Source: Triticum aestivum (taxonomy: Eukaryota; Streptophyta; Magnoliopsida; Poales; Poaceae). From it: a stretch of DNA of 64,000 nucleotides. Location: the NCBI RefSeq assembly GCF_018294505.1, contig NC_057807.1:183852920-183916919 (forward strand). Direction: 5' to 3'. Below, in pieces: positions 42,833-53,781 of the stretch. The notes under the pieces are model-generated. The model did not search any database. It had not been told where the DNA came from and saw only the letters and a program-made list of their open reading frames with translations. Within the stretch, counting starts at the first letter, position 1; each line of letters begins with the position of its first letter. Both the position numbers and the translations under genes were made by a program.

Positions 42833-44059
42833 ATGTCTATGCGTAGATAATATGCACGAGTAGAACACAAAGAGTTGTGAGCGATAATAGTCATACTGCT
42901 TACCACAAATGTCTTACTTTGATTTGGCGGTATTATTTGATGAAGCGGCCTGGACCGACATTACATGACCTTGTTCATGAGACTTGTTCTACCGACGTGC
43001 TTTGCACACAGGTGGCTGGCGGGTGTCTGTTTGTCCAACTTTAGTTGAATCGAGTTTGACTACGGCAGGTTCTTGTTGAAGGTTAAAACAACACACTTGA
43101 CAAAAAATCGTTGTGGTTTTGATGCGTAGGTAAGAACGGTTCTTGCTAGAAGCCGTAGCAGCCATGTAAAACTTGCAACAACAAAGTAGAGGATGTCTAA
43201 CTTGTTTTTGCAGGGCATGTTGTGATGTGATATGGTCAAGACATGATGTGATATAAATTGTTGTATGAGATGATCATGTTTTGTGACAGAGTTATTGGCA
43301 ACTGGCATGAGCCATATGGTTGTCGCTTTATTGTATGAAATGCAATCGCCATGTAATTGCTTTACTTTATCACTAAGCGGTAGCGATAGTCATAGAAGCA
43401 ATAGTTGGCGAGATGCCAACGACGCTATGATAGAGATCAAGGTGTCAAGCCGGTGACAATGGAGATCATGACGGTGCTTTGGAGATGGAGATCAAAGGCA
43501 CAAGATGATGATGGCCATATCATGTCACATATTTTGATTGCATGTGATGTTTATCTTTTATGCATCTTATTTTGCTTAGTTTGGCAGAGCATTACAAGAT
43601 GGTCCCTCACTAAATTTCAAGGTATAAGTGTTCTCCTTGAGTATGCACCGTTGCTACAGTTCGTCGTGCCGAGACACCACGTGATGATTGGGTGTGATAA
43701 GCTCTATCTTCACATACAATGGGTGCAAGCCAGTTTTGCACGTGCAGAATACTCGGGTTAAATTTCGCGAGCCTAGCATATGCATATATGGCCTCGGAAC
43801 ACTGAGACCGAAAGGTCGAATGTGAATCATATAGTAGATATGATCAACATATAGATGTTCACCATTGAAAACTACTCCATCTCACGTGATGATCAGACAT
43901 GGTTTAGTTGATATGGATCACGTGATCATTTAGATGACTAGAGGGATGTCTATCTAAGTGGGGGTTCTTTAGTAATATGATTAATTGAACTTTAATTTAT
44001 CATGAACTTAGTCCTGATAGTTTTTTGCATATCTATGTTGTTGTAGATCAATAGCCCGT
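42833..44059 (+). other. Untranslated leader of the BARE-like copia
   Basis: 1.2 kb between PBS and gag without a convincing ORF; long leaders are typical of BARE elements. A 118-codon frame at 43405-43761 has no retroelement motif and is not called. Confidence 0.5.
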
Positions 44060-44960
44060 GCTACCTTTCCTTTGAATTTTAATGCGTTCCTAGAGAAAGC
44101 TAAGTTGAAAGATGATGGTAGAAATTACATGGAATGGGTCCGTAACTTGAGGATTATCCTCATTACGACATAGAGAATTACATCCTGGAAGCACCATTAG
44201 GTGCAAGGCCTGCTGCAGAAGCAACTGCGGACGTTATGAACATCTGGCAGACTAAAGCTGATGACTACTCGATAGTTCAGTGTGCCATGCTATACGGCTT
44301 AGAATCGGGACTTCAAAGACGTTTTGAACGTCATGGAGCATATGAGATGTTCCAAGAGTTGAAGTTAATATTTCAAGGAAATGCCCGAGTTGAGAGATAT
44401 GAAGTCTCCAACAAGTTCTATAGCTGCAAGATGGAGGAGAATAGTTTTGTTAGTGAACACATACTCAGAATGTCTGGGTACCATAACCACTTGACTCAGC
44501 TGGGAGTTAATCTTCCTGATGATAGTGTCATTGACAGAGTTCTTCAATCACTGCCACCAAGCTATAAAGGCTTCGTGATGAACTATAATATGCAAGGGAT
44601 GGAAAAGACTATTCCCGAGCTCTTCGCAATGCTAAAGGCTCTAGAGGTAGAAATCAAGAAGGAGCATCAAGTGTTGATGGTTAAGAAACCACTAGTTTCA
44701 AGAAAAAGGTCAAAAGGAAGAAGGGGAACTTCAAGCAGAATAGCAAGCAAGTTTCTACTCCCGGGAAGAAGCCAAGAAGCCCAAGTCTGGACCTAAGCCT
44801 GAAATTGAGTGCTTCTACTGCAAAGGGACTGGTCACTGGAAGTGGAACTACCACAAGTATTTGGCGAATAAGAAGGATGGCAAACTGAAAGGTATATTTG
44901 ATATACATGTTATTGATGTGTACCTTACTAATGCTCATAGTAGCGCCTAGGTATTTGATA
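44060..44960 (+). pseudogene. gag: Copia gag, frameshifted, zinc knuckle damaged
   Basis: Gag segments lie in changing frames: FLEKAKLKDDGRNYMEWVRN near 44090, then ENYILEAPLGARPAAEATAD, then a 186-codon stretch (44236-44796) containing IWQTKADDYSIVQCAMLYGL and KFYSCKMEENSFVSEHILRM. After a further frame change comes CFYCKGTGHWKWNYHKYL at 44812-44865. This is the CCHC zinc knuckle C-x2-C-x4-H-x4-C with the last Cys replaced by Tyr, so it should no longer bind zinc. At least two frameshifts separate the parts. Confidence 0.82.
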
Positions 44961-46020
44961 CTGGTTCTGTTGCTCATATTTGCAACTCGAAATAGGGGCT
45001 ACGAATTAAACAAAGATTTGCTAAGGACGAGGTGACGATGCGCATCGAAAATGGTTCCAAGGTCGATGTGATCGCCGTCGGCACACTACCCCTACATCTA
45101 CCTTCGGGATTAGTTTTACACCTGAATAATTGTTATTTGGTGCCAACGTTGAGCAGGAACATTATATGTGGATCTTGTTTGATGTGAGACGGTTATTCAT
45201 TTAAATCAGAGAATAATGGTTGTTCTATTTATATGAGTAATATCTTTTATGGTCATGCACCCTTGTTGAGTGGTCTATTTTTGTTGAATCTCGATCATGG
45301 TGATACACATGTTCATAATACTGAAGCCAAAAGATGCAAAGTTGATAATGATAGTGCAACTTATTTGTGGCACTTCCATTTAGGTCATATTGGTATAAAG
45401 CGCATGAAGAAACTCCATGCTGATGGGCTTTTGGTATCACTTGATTATGAATCACTTGGTGCTTGCGAACCATGCCTCATAGGCAAGATCACTAAAACTA
45501 CGTTCTCCGGAACAATGGAACGACCTACTGACTTATTGGAAATAATACATACCGATGTATGCGGTCCAATGAGTATTGAGGCTCGTGGCGGGTATCGTTA
45601 TTTTCTGACCTTCACAGATGATTTGAGCAGATATGGGCATATCTACTTCATGAAACATAAGTCTGAAACATTTGAAAAGTTCAAAGAATTTGAGAGTGAT
45701 GTGGAAAATCATCGTAACAAGAAAATAAAGTTTCTACGATCTGATCATGGAGGCGAATATTTGAGTTACGAGTTGGTCTTCATTTGAAACAATGTGGAAT
45801 AGTTTCGCAACTCACGCCACCTGGAACACCACAGCGTAATGGTGTGTCCGAACGTCGTAACCGTACTTTATTGGATATGGTGCGATCTATGATGTCTCTT
45901 ACTGACTTCCCGCTATCGTTTTAGGGTTATGCTTTAGAAACAGCTGCATTCACGTTAAATACGACACCATCAAAATCCGTTGAGACGACACCATATGAAC
46001 TGTGGTTTGGCAAGAAACCC
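44940..46020 (+). pseudogene. int: Copia protease and integrase, broken
   Basis: The protease motif VFDTGSVAHICNS follows a TAG at 44949-44951. Further stops lie at ~44991 and ~45187. The integrase frame (45233-45787) shows the zinc-binding WHFHLGHIGIKRMKKL with CEPCLIGK, the first catalytic Asp in IIHTDVCGPMS, and the second in FLRSDHGGEYLS. A frameshift at about 45780 separates the third motif (GTPQRNGVSERRNRTLLDMV, with the Glu), and a TAG at 45922-45924 follows. No intact enzyme can result. Confidence 0.82.
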
Positions 46021-46023
46021 AAG

Positions 46024-48001
46024 TTGTCTTTTCTTAAAGTATGGGGCTGCGATGCTTATGTGAAAAAACTTCAACCTGATAAGCTCAAACCCAAATCAGA
46101 GAAGTGCGTCTTCATAGGATACCCAAAGGAAATTGTTGGGTACACCTTCTATCACAGATCTGAAGGCAAGATATTCGTTGCTAAGAATGGATCCTTTCTA
46201 GAGAAGGAGTTTCTCTCAAAAGAAGTGAGTGGGAGGAAAGTAGAACTTGATGAGGTAATTGTACCTTCTCCCGAATTGGAAAGTAGTTTATCACAGAAAT
46301 CAGTTCAAGTGATTCCTACACCAATTAGTGAGGAAGCTAATGATGATGATCATGTAACTTCAGGTCAAGTTACTACCGAACCTCATAGGTTAATCAGAGT
46401 ACGGTCCGCACCCGACTGGTACAGTAATCCTGCTCTGGAAGTCATGTTATTAGACCATGATGAACCTACGAACTACGCGAAAGCGATGATGAGCCCAGAT
46501 TCCGCGAAATGGCTTGAGGACATGAAATCTAAGATGGGTTCCATGTATGAGAACAAAGTGTGGACTTTGGTGGACTTGCCTGCTGATTGGCAAGCCATAG
46601 AAAATAAATGGATCTTCAAGAAGAAGACTGACGTTGACGGTAATCTTACAGTCTACAAAGCTTGACTTGTTGCGAAAGGTTTTCAACAAGTTCAAGGAGG
46701 TGACTACGATGAGACCTTCTCACCCGTACCGATGCTTAAGTTTGTCTGAATCATGTTAGCAATTGCCGCATTTATGATTATGAAATTTGGCAAATGGATG
46801 TCAAAACTGCATTCCTTAATGGATTTCTTAAAGAAGAGTTGTATATGATTCAACCAAAAGGTTTTTTTGATCCAAAGGGTGCTAACAAAGTGTGCAAGCT
46901 CCAGCAATCCATTTATGGACTGGTGCAAGCCTCTCGAAGTTGGAATATACGCTTTGATAATGTGATCAAAGCATATGGTTTTATACAGACTTTTGGAGAA
47001 GCCTGTATTTACAAAAAAAGTGAGTGGGAGCTCTGTAGCATTTCTAATATTATATGTGGATGAAATATTGTTGATTGGAAATAATACTAAATTTCTGGAT
47101 AGCATAAAAGGATACTTGAATAAGATATTGGGTGTCAAGATTTATAGAGATAGATCAAGACGCTTAATTGGACTTTCACAAAGCACATACCTTGATAAAG
47201 TTTTGAAGAAGATCAAAATGGATCATTCAAAGAAAGAGTTCTTGCCTGCGTTACAAGGTGTGAAGTTGAGTCAGACTCAATGCCCGACCACTGCAGAAGA
47301 TAGAGATAAAATGAATGTCATTCCCTATGCCTCAGCCATAGGTTCTATCATGTATGCAATGTTGTGTACCAAACCTGATGTGTGACTTGCTATAAGTATA
47401 GCAGGGAGGTACCAAAGTAATCCAGGAGTGGAGCACTGGACAGTGGTCAAGAACATCCTGAAATTCCTGAAAAGGACATAGGATATGTTTCTCGTTTATG
47501 GAGGTGACAAAGAGCTTGTCGTAAATGGTTACGTCGATGCAAGATTTGACACTGATCCGGATGATTCTAAGTCGCAAACTGGTTATGTATTTATATTGAA
47601 TAGTGGAGCTGTCAGTTGGTGCAGTTCCAAGCAGAGCGTCGTGGGGGGATCTACGTGTGAAGCGGAATACATAGCTGCTTCAGAAAGCAACAAATGAAGG
47701 AGTCTGGATCAAGGAGTTCAGATCCGATCTAGGTGTAATGCCTAGTGCATCGGGTCCAATGAAAATCTTTTGTGACAATGTTGGAGCATTTGCCTTGGCA
47801 AAGGAATCCAGATTTCACAAGAGAACCAAGCACATCAAGAGACCCTTCAATTCCATCTGCAATCAAGACAGGGATCGAGACATACAGATTTGCAAGATAC
47901 ATACGGATTTGAATGTTGCAGACCCGTTGACTAAGCCTCTTCCACGAGCAAAACTTGATCAACACCAAGACTCCATGGGTGTTAAAAACATTACTATGTA
48001 A
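46024..48001 (+). pseudogene. Copia integrase tail, RT and RNase H, broken
   Basis: 46024-46665 is one frame from the integrase C-terminus (FLKVWGCDAYVKKLQPDKLK) to the RT entry (KVWTLVDLPADWQAIENKWI), ending at TGA. RT continues in pieces: QMDVKTAFLNGFLKEELYMI, YGLVQASRSW, then in another frame the active site LILYVDEILLIGN (47044-47082), where the second Asp of YVDD is Glu. RNase H is recognisable as GYVDARFDTDPDDSKSQTGY, STCEAEYIAASE, CDNVGAFALAKE and TKHI. Stops lie at ~46747, 47383, 47480 and 47695, with frameshifts between the parts. Confidence 0.82.
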
Positions 48002-48034
48002 TCTAGATTATTGACTCTAGTGCAAGTGGGAAAC

Positions 48035-48586
48035 TGAAGGAAATATGCCCTAGAGGAAATAATAAAGTTGTTATTTATATTTCCTCATATCATGATAAAT
48101 GCTTATTATTCATACTAGAATCGTATTAACCAGAAACTTAGTACATGTGTGAATACATAGACAAAACATAGTGTCCCTAGTATGCCTCTACTTGACTAGC
48201 TCATTAATCAAAGATGGTTATGTTTCCTGACCATAGACATGTGTTGTCATTTGATGAACGGGATCACATCATTAGAAAATGATGTGATGGACAATACCCG
48301 TCCGTTTGCTTAGCATTACGATCATTAGAGTTTTATTGCTACTGCTTTCTTCATGACTTATACATGTTCCTCTGACTATGAGATTATGTAACTCCCGAAT
48401 ACCGGAGGAACACCTTGTGTGCTATCAAATGTCACAACGTAACTAGGTGATTATAAATATGCTCTATAGGTGTCTCCGAAGGTGTTTGTTCGGTTGGCAT
48501 AAATCAAGAATAGGATTTGTCACATCGTGCATCAGAGAGGTATCTCTAGGCCCTCTCGGTAATTCTCATCACTATAAGCCTTGCAG
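48035..48586 (+). repeat. 3' LTR of the BARE-like copia, first 552 bp
   Basis: Begins tgaaggaaatatgccc after a purine-rich agtgggaaac (PPT, 48025-48034). It matches 41102-41650 until it is cut at ttgcag by the LTR starting at 48587. The remainder would resume beyond the window. Confidence 0.88.
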
Positions 48587-51500
48587 TGTAACATCCCAAA
48601 TTTCCCATTTGGAATGCTTTACAATTATAGCTAAGCATCTATGCATATTGTTTGAAATTGAGTGGCATTTGAAATATTTCAGAGGCTTTTGAGTTTGTTT
48701 GAATTTGGATTCAAATTGGCAAATGAAATTATTTCAAATCAATGCCTGACAAATACTTGAGCAAAAGTATGAGAGGAGTAAACATGACACTCCAAAAATG
48801 TCAGAAGAAAAATATTGCCAAAGAGTTTGAGTTCAAATTTGAATTTTATTTGGGATTTTCAGGAATGTTTTTTCTAGTTTAAGGTTTGCCCTGGAAAAAA
48901 TGTCCATGTTATAGGATAAATTCCCCTAAATTTTTTGATATATATATGTCCTATACAAAAGTATTTCTATTTTATCTCTATACTTTTCTTTTTCTGACTT
49001 TATTTTAAAAAAACTCCTTAGCCGGTTGCCAGGACAGCAAGCCTAGGCACCCGGGCCGCAGCCCACTAGCCAGGCGCTAGCCCAGCCGCCCGCGCAGGAC
49101 GCCACCAACGCCGCTCCCCACGCTCGGGAGGGAGATCTCACGTAACTTCCTCTCCCTCACGTAACTCTCTCTCTCTCTCTTTCTTTCTTTTTCTCGCTTT
49201 CTTTTTCTTCTTTTTTTTCCTCTGACTGCTGGACCCCACCGCGTTATCTCCTTCCTCCCGAACAACCTACTCGCGTATCTCGCTCGCACCCGATGCCAGA
49301 CGTGTCTGCCCCTCGCTAAAACCCTAGCTAAATTCCTCCCCTCACCCAAGTAACACGCCCTATAAGTACCCCTACCTGTCCTCTCGTGATCCCCTTCGAA
49401 AACCCTCGCTCAAACCCACTACAACCCACACCCACGCCGAACCGATCTCGCTCCGCTGCCGCCTGTTCACCATTGAGACTCGCCATCGGTCAGTATCCCC
49501 AAACCCCCTAACCTCTTCTATCGGCATAACCTACCCCACACATCTCTTTGACACGTTTTGGAAGTCTAGGAAGCACCAGAGCCACCGCCTTGAGCTCCCG
49601 ATGCCGTTGCAGTTCACGGAGTTCACCTTGACGCTACGCTTGACCCCGGCGTCCCCTCGCCTCACCATCCACAGAAAATTAGACGCCCTCGACCTTCCGC
49701 ATCGCCTGGACATCCTCGCCTACACCACTGACATCTGGAGCCCCGCAACCCACCGGCCCCTTCTTCTCTGCCACGGACGTTTCCCCTCTGTAAGCGTGCG
49801 CTCCTCTCCTTTTCATTTTTTCTTCTTCTTTTAGATCGAACCGTTATGTAGATTAGATCGGTTTAGTAACTCGTTTTTTTTATTGGAATAGTGTATGGTT
49901 TTTTAGGTTTAGATCTAAACCGGTTCACCAGTTTCTTTTAGTTATACACTGTACGCGTATGTAGTTAACGACTGGGCGCGGTTTAGTTTCAGATCGCACC
50001 ACCCCGAGCCCAATAGCGCCCGTTAGTTTTTTTCTCTTATTTACGTTCTGTTTAAAAACAGAAAAGTTCCAATCTTGTAAAATCTGTTTCTCTTAGGTTA
50101 TTTAATATTTTTAGTTGATTCTTTTTTCCTAGTTTGCAAATTTCCTAAAGTTTCTGTACAAAATATGTTCGGGCATGTTTGTGTTTATAAAAATACTTTT
50201 GTATTAGTTTTAGTCCGATTAGTTTTTCTGCCATAAATTCAGTTAGGATTTTTTTAGTCCATGCCTAGTTTAGTCCATGCCTAACAGCTTAGTTTAGTCC
50301 ATGCCTAACAGTAGGAACTTGTTTGGGTATTTTAGATTTAATTAAAAATTATTTTTAGTCGAAATCAAGTTTTTCTTGTTTATTTAGCTAGCTATTGTTT
50401 TCCTACTGTTCTATTTAGTAAATAATTTTATTTTTACTATGTTATATTTTATTTTAGATTAATTTCAGTAGTTACAGAGGATGAACTTTTATTTACAGTA
50501 AATTAAAAAGTTTTATATTATTTCTTTGCTAGAATTGTTTTGGGCATAATAGGAGTTCTATAATAGCTTTTGATGTGATTCTTTTTGCACCTAGTTTGTA
50601 TGATGTTTTCCTCTCTGTTAGTTAGCAAAACCCATGTTAGGTTCTATTTAAGAAAATTTTTAGCAGTATAAAACTATTTCTTAGTTATTGCTTGATGTGG
50701 TGAAAACCTTGATTTGCTTTCTCCGAGTTTTTATTTGGTTTTGGTTTGAGTGCTTAGGTGTTTTACTTCAACTTGCCGTTATGTTATATTGTGCTATACT
50801 TATTTGTGCTATTGTTTGACTCAGTAGAATTCCCGGAGTGCGAAGCCTGCTATTACGAGTCACTAGCTTTCGAAGACCGTCAGTCAGGCAAGTCATTTGA
50901 TCATGTGTTTACAATACCTATGATTTTATTGCATTAGAATTATACCTCCCCACCATGCATGCAGTAGGAGAATTTTGTTAAGTTATGATCTTGAGTAGTA
51001 TCATGAGGTAGGATGAACCCTTCTCCCTAGTTAGCGATACCCGGGACGATGTAGTTGATTGCTATGCTTTAGTAGACGGGGTTGGTTGAGTGATTCATAA
51101 GGGAGATGTGAGAGTCAAGATGGTGACCACCCCATGACTTGAAGCTCAAGATGGACTTCAAAATTCACTACTGGATGGAGGACGGTTGACGGGCACCCTG
51201 GATAAACGAGCGGATGGCCGGGATACATGGAGAAGCGTCATGACATCTTGCGGGAAGCTTCACCTAGCCACGAAGAGACGGATGGATACCCCATTGACCG
51301 GAAGCTTACCTGTGCAGCCGCAAGCCATTATGGGCTCTGGCTTGGTTGACCCTAGGCGTGACTTTGGCCAAACAGTGCTACGAGATGCAGAAGAACAACA
51401 GGATTGGATGGGCACCGGCAGTGGCCCAGAGGAACTCTTCGGAAGACCCTGTTTCGTTCGTCCCATCTTCAAACACCAGGCAGTGCGAAGACTTAAAGGA

Positions 51501-52190
51501 GGGAACCATTCTGGCGGGTAAAGTGTACACACCTCTGCAGAGTGAAGACCTAATCGATTAGCCGTGTCCCCAGTTACGGACAATTTGAGCCTCTGGAACT
51601 TGGAGTATTTCGGATATCTCAACACCGAACTTAATAATTAATTGGGGGGGTTATTTAATAAGTGGGAATGAGAAACTAGTTGGCGGAACCATCTCAATAA
51701 CTACCAAAAATTTGTAGTAATTGCAAACAAGTCCTTTGTTGTAGGAAAAAACTGGCTTTTTGGCAAAACAATGAAACTTAGAGCCCCACAGCCAAATTGG
51801 ATATAGTACTAGTAATTTTACTGTTGTTCTATCTTCATCACTTGCCGGTATATTCAAAAATGTAGACGTACACGACTGCAACGTCTTATGTTGTAGAGGA
51901 GTTTTTCGATCAGGAGTGATGCTACGATCCATGCTTGGTGATTGCCCTAGGGAGTCGGATGGACTCGCTATTCGTCTACGCTTCCGCAGCTTTATTTAGT
52001 TTATTTCTCATCAGTTGGCCTTTGTCCAAATTTATTATCATGTAATAAAGACTCCATATGAGAATCGTGTAATAAAATTCAGGTGTGTATGAACTTTGAA
52101 TCTTTGCATCAATGAACTGTGTGTGCCAGCATGATCTTGGGATGGTACAGCTACACAGAGACTTGACCGATTTCGGGTCGGGTCACTACA
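48587..52190 (+). repeat. 5' LTR (3.6 kb) of the second Tekay-like element
   Basis: Starts tgtaacatccc and ends gggtcactaca. It is AT-rich, then has a GC- and pyrimidine-rich block (49020-49480) with a TATA box, then ~1.3 kb of T-rich intron-like sequence. A degenerate triple of tttagtccatgccta lies at 50253-50313. No gene is seen; short frames at 51186-51561 are not protein-like. Confidence 0.75.
49361..49368 (+). promoter_or_regulatory. TATA-like box in the second Tekay-like LTR
   Basis: tataagta in cgccctataagtacccc, followed by pyrimidine-rich leader sequence and, at 49789, a possible 5' splice site (ctctgtaagcgtg) that could pair with the acceptor before ORF0. Confidence 0.45.
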
Positions 52191-52194
52191 GAGA

Positions 52195-52207
52195 TGGTAT
52201 TCAGAGC
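52195..52207 (+). other. Primer-binding site, tRNA-iMet type with an inserted T
   Basis: tggtattcagagc, 4 nt after the LTR; one extra T relative to tggtatcagagc. Confidence 0.65.
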
Positions 52208-52416
52208 ACATGCTGACCGTACGACGTAACCCCTAGGATCGGAAAGCCATAGGAAGAGACTAGTTTACTTTATGTCTTTACTTTTCCGTATTTTTTCTTC
52301 CGTAATCATTTCTGACTCTTCTCCGATTTCAACAATTCTTGATGGCCATTAATTTCATCCCAGTTCTGCTCTTGGAGTTTTGCCAGCGCGACAAGACTAT
52401 GCTTTTCTGCAGGAGG

Positions 52417-52742
52417 ATGGTCCAGATCACCAAGGAATTGAAGATTGCTCTGCCTTCAATCACTGGGACCCCTACCATGGCATTTCCGTATGATCGTCGC
52501 TTCAGGATGAAGGTGCACATACCAGGGAGGACGTTCGGAAATCTCTCAGCGCCTATTGACTTCAAGTTCATTGCACCCGATTGGATCATTGGGAGAGACT
52601 TAGCAGTTCATAGTGCACTTGGACGCATACATGAGGAATATAGGGCCGAGCTTGTTGGATCAGACCACACCATGGTTTCTCGTAGGACTGCAGAGGGAGA
52701 GATCATCCGCACCAGAAATGACGACTCCATTCACTTATTTGT
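52417..52742 (+). pseudogene. ORF0 of the second Tekay-like element, cut by an insertion
   Basis: The ATG follows a strong acceptor (tatgcttttctgcag, 52398-52412), the same arrangement as the ORF0 at 575-1348. The frame reads MVQITKELKIALPSITGTP, RRFRMKVHIPGRTFG, APIDFKFIAPDWIIGRDLAV and HSALGRIHEEYRAEL. The order (strand, strand, a G-R-D/L turn, Ala-containing helix) is that of the other ORF0, although identity is low. The frame enters the next LTR at 52743 and stops there at 52761, so the protein is truncated to 109 native residues. Function unknown. Confidence 0.5.
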
Positions 52743-53694
52743 TGTAGGTGTACTAGAGTAGGGGTACCCTAGTATCCCGAACTTGTGCACGGGCAGTTGC
52801 AGCACCCCGCGGCGAGGCTCGCCAGGTCACCGCCAAGATACTCTGTGGCTCTTCAGGAGACAAGACCCCGGCAAGAGGAGCTTGCTGGGAAGCCATTCAA
52901 GAACAAAGTATTCAACCCGAAGAGACAAGGCCCCGGCAAGAGGAGCTTGCCGGGAAGGCCAACCACGACACCTCAAGAAACTTGCCGCGACGCACCGCGC
53001 GTCCCGGCAAGGTCCGGCGAGCGACAAGCTTCCGGACGCGACAAGACGACGACCCCGGTAAGGTACTTGCCGGGGGCCAGCTGCCACTCTATACCCGCGC
53101 TCCAGCGCATCCACCCGCGTGTCGCCCTGAGGTTTTCTCAGGGGCGCGTGGCGGGAGCCTGTGCAGCCAGGGGTACGCGGTGGCAAGCGGAGACGAAGAG
53201 GAGGCTATCGTGGCGAACGGTGGCGCTCCTAATGGTCACTTTTTGCACTGTTTAGGCGACTCAGACGGGCGTTCAATGCCCTTGTCCCCTGCCGTCAGAG
53301 TTAGGCAGGGTACACTGTGTCCACAGTAGCGGTAGCTGTACCTACCGCACTCTTTTTCCATTTTTACCCCTCTAGTCTACGTTGCCACCTGTCGGTGACC
53401 CCTTGAGCGTATAAAAGGAGGCCCATGCGCAACGTAGAGGGGGTTCGGGTCATTCGAAACACCAAGAACACTCTCATGCTCGGTTTGGTAGCGTTCATCG
53501 CTCCTGATCAAGAACTCAATACAATCCAACAAGCAGTAGTAGGGGTGTTATCTCTCCGGAGAGCTCCGAAGCTGGGTAAACTGCTCGTGTGTACTACCTC
53601 GATCCGCTCTTCGTGCGACCTCCGCCCTCTGCTGAACCGAAGGGGGCTCGGTCCGCCGGTCCCCATAGGTGTTCGTGGATCAGTTTCCCCGACA
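52743..53694 (+). repeat. 5' LTR of the plus-strand Tat-like element
   Basis: 952 bp, tgtaggtgtactag to tttccccgaca. Nearly the same sequence occurs inverted at 57348-58282, lacking the last 17 bp. Long GC-rich frames here (52785-53329, 53425-53733) are LTR sequence, not genes. Confidence 0.85.
53410..53417 (+). promoter_or_regulatory. TATA box of the Tat-like LTR
   Basis: tataaaag in gagcgtataaaaggagg; conserved in the inverted LTR (57607-57615). This is the best TATA box of the window. Confidence 0.65.
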
Positions 53695-53698
53695 TCTT

Positions 53699-53715
53699 TG
53701 GCGCGCCAGCTAGGG
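53699..53715 (+). other. Primer-binding site of the plus-strand Tat-like element
   Basis: tggcgcgccagctaggg, 4 nt after the LTR, with the expected TGG; tRNA not assigned. Its first bases are part of the 16-bp word repeated at 57333-57348. Confidence 0.55.
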
Positions 53716-53781
53716 GGCGTCGAGATCGTGTGAACCCGATCTGGCGTGCACACGAGCTGAATCTTCATCGTCTTCATCGAC

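Larger units (their letters stand above)
41102..48586 (+). mobile_element. BARE/Angela-like Ty1-copia element, decayed, 3' LTR interrupted
   Basis: Plus-strand copia: 5' LTR 41102-42818, PBS, gag, protease, integrase, RT, RNase H, PPT, then a 3' LTR from 48035 cut at 48586 by the next element. The LTR opening tgaaggaaatatgcccaagag is closely related to BARE/Angela-type LTRs as I recall them. Every gene carries frameshifts or stops and the RT active site is changed, so this is the most decayed element of the window and must be older than those nested in it. Confidence 0.85.
48587..52742 (+). mobile_element. Second Tekay-like Ty3-gypsy element, 5' part
   Basis: Plus strand: a 3.6-kb LTR (48587-52190), a near-match to the tRNA-iMet primer site, and the start of an ORF0, which is cut at 52742 by the next element. 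It is inserted in the copia 3' LTR; the candidate target duplication is tgcag (48582-48586). Long LTR, primer type and ORF0 in the same place as in the element at 1-5841 argue for the same lineage, but the LTR sequences differ (TGTAACATCCC against TGTCACACCC). Confidence 0.7.

Noticed and set aside
43405..43761. 118-codon frame in the copia leader
   Set aside because: Lies between PBS and gag; no similarity to a known leader protein and probably chance.
52785..53733. GC-rich frames in both directions, repeated in reverse at 57251-58242
   Set aside because: They are within the two inverted LTR copies; identical 'proteins' at both places only reflect the repeat.
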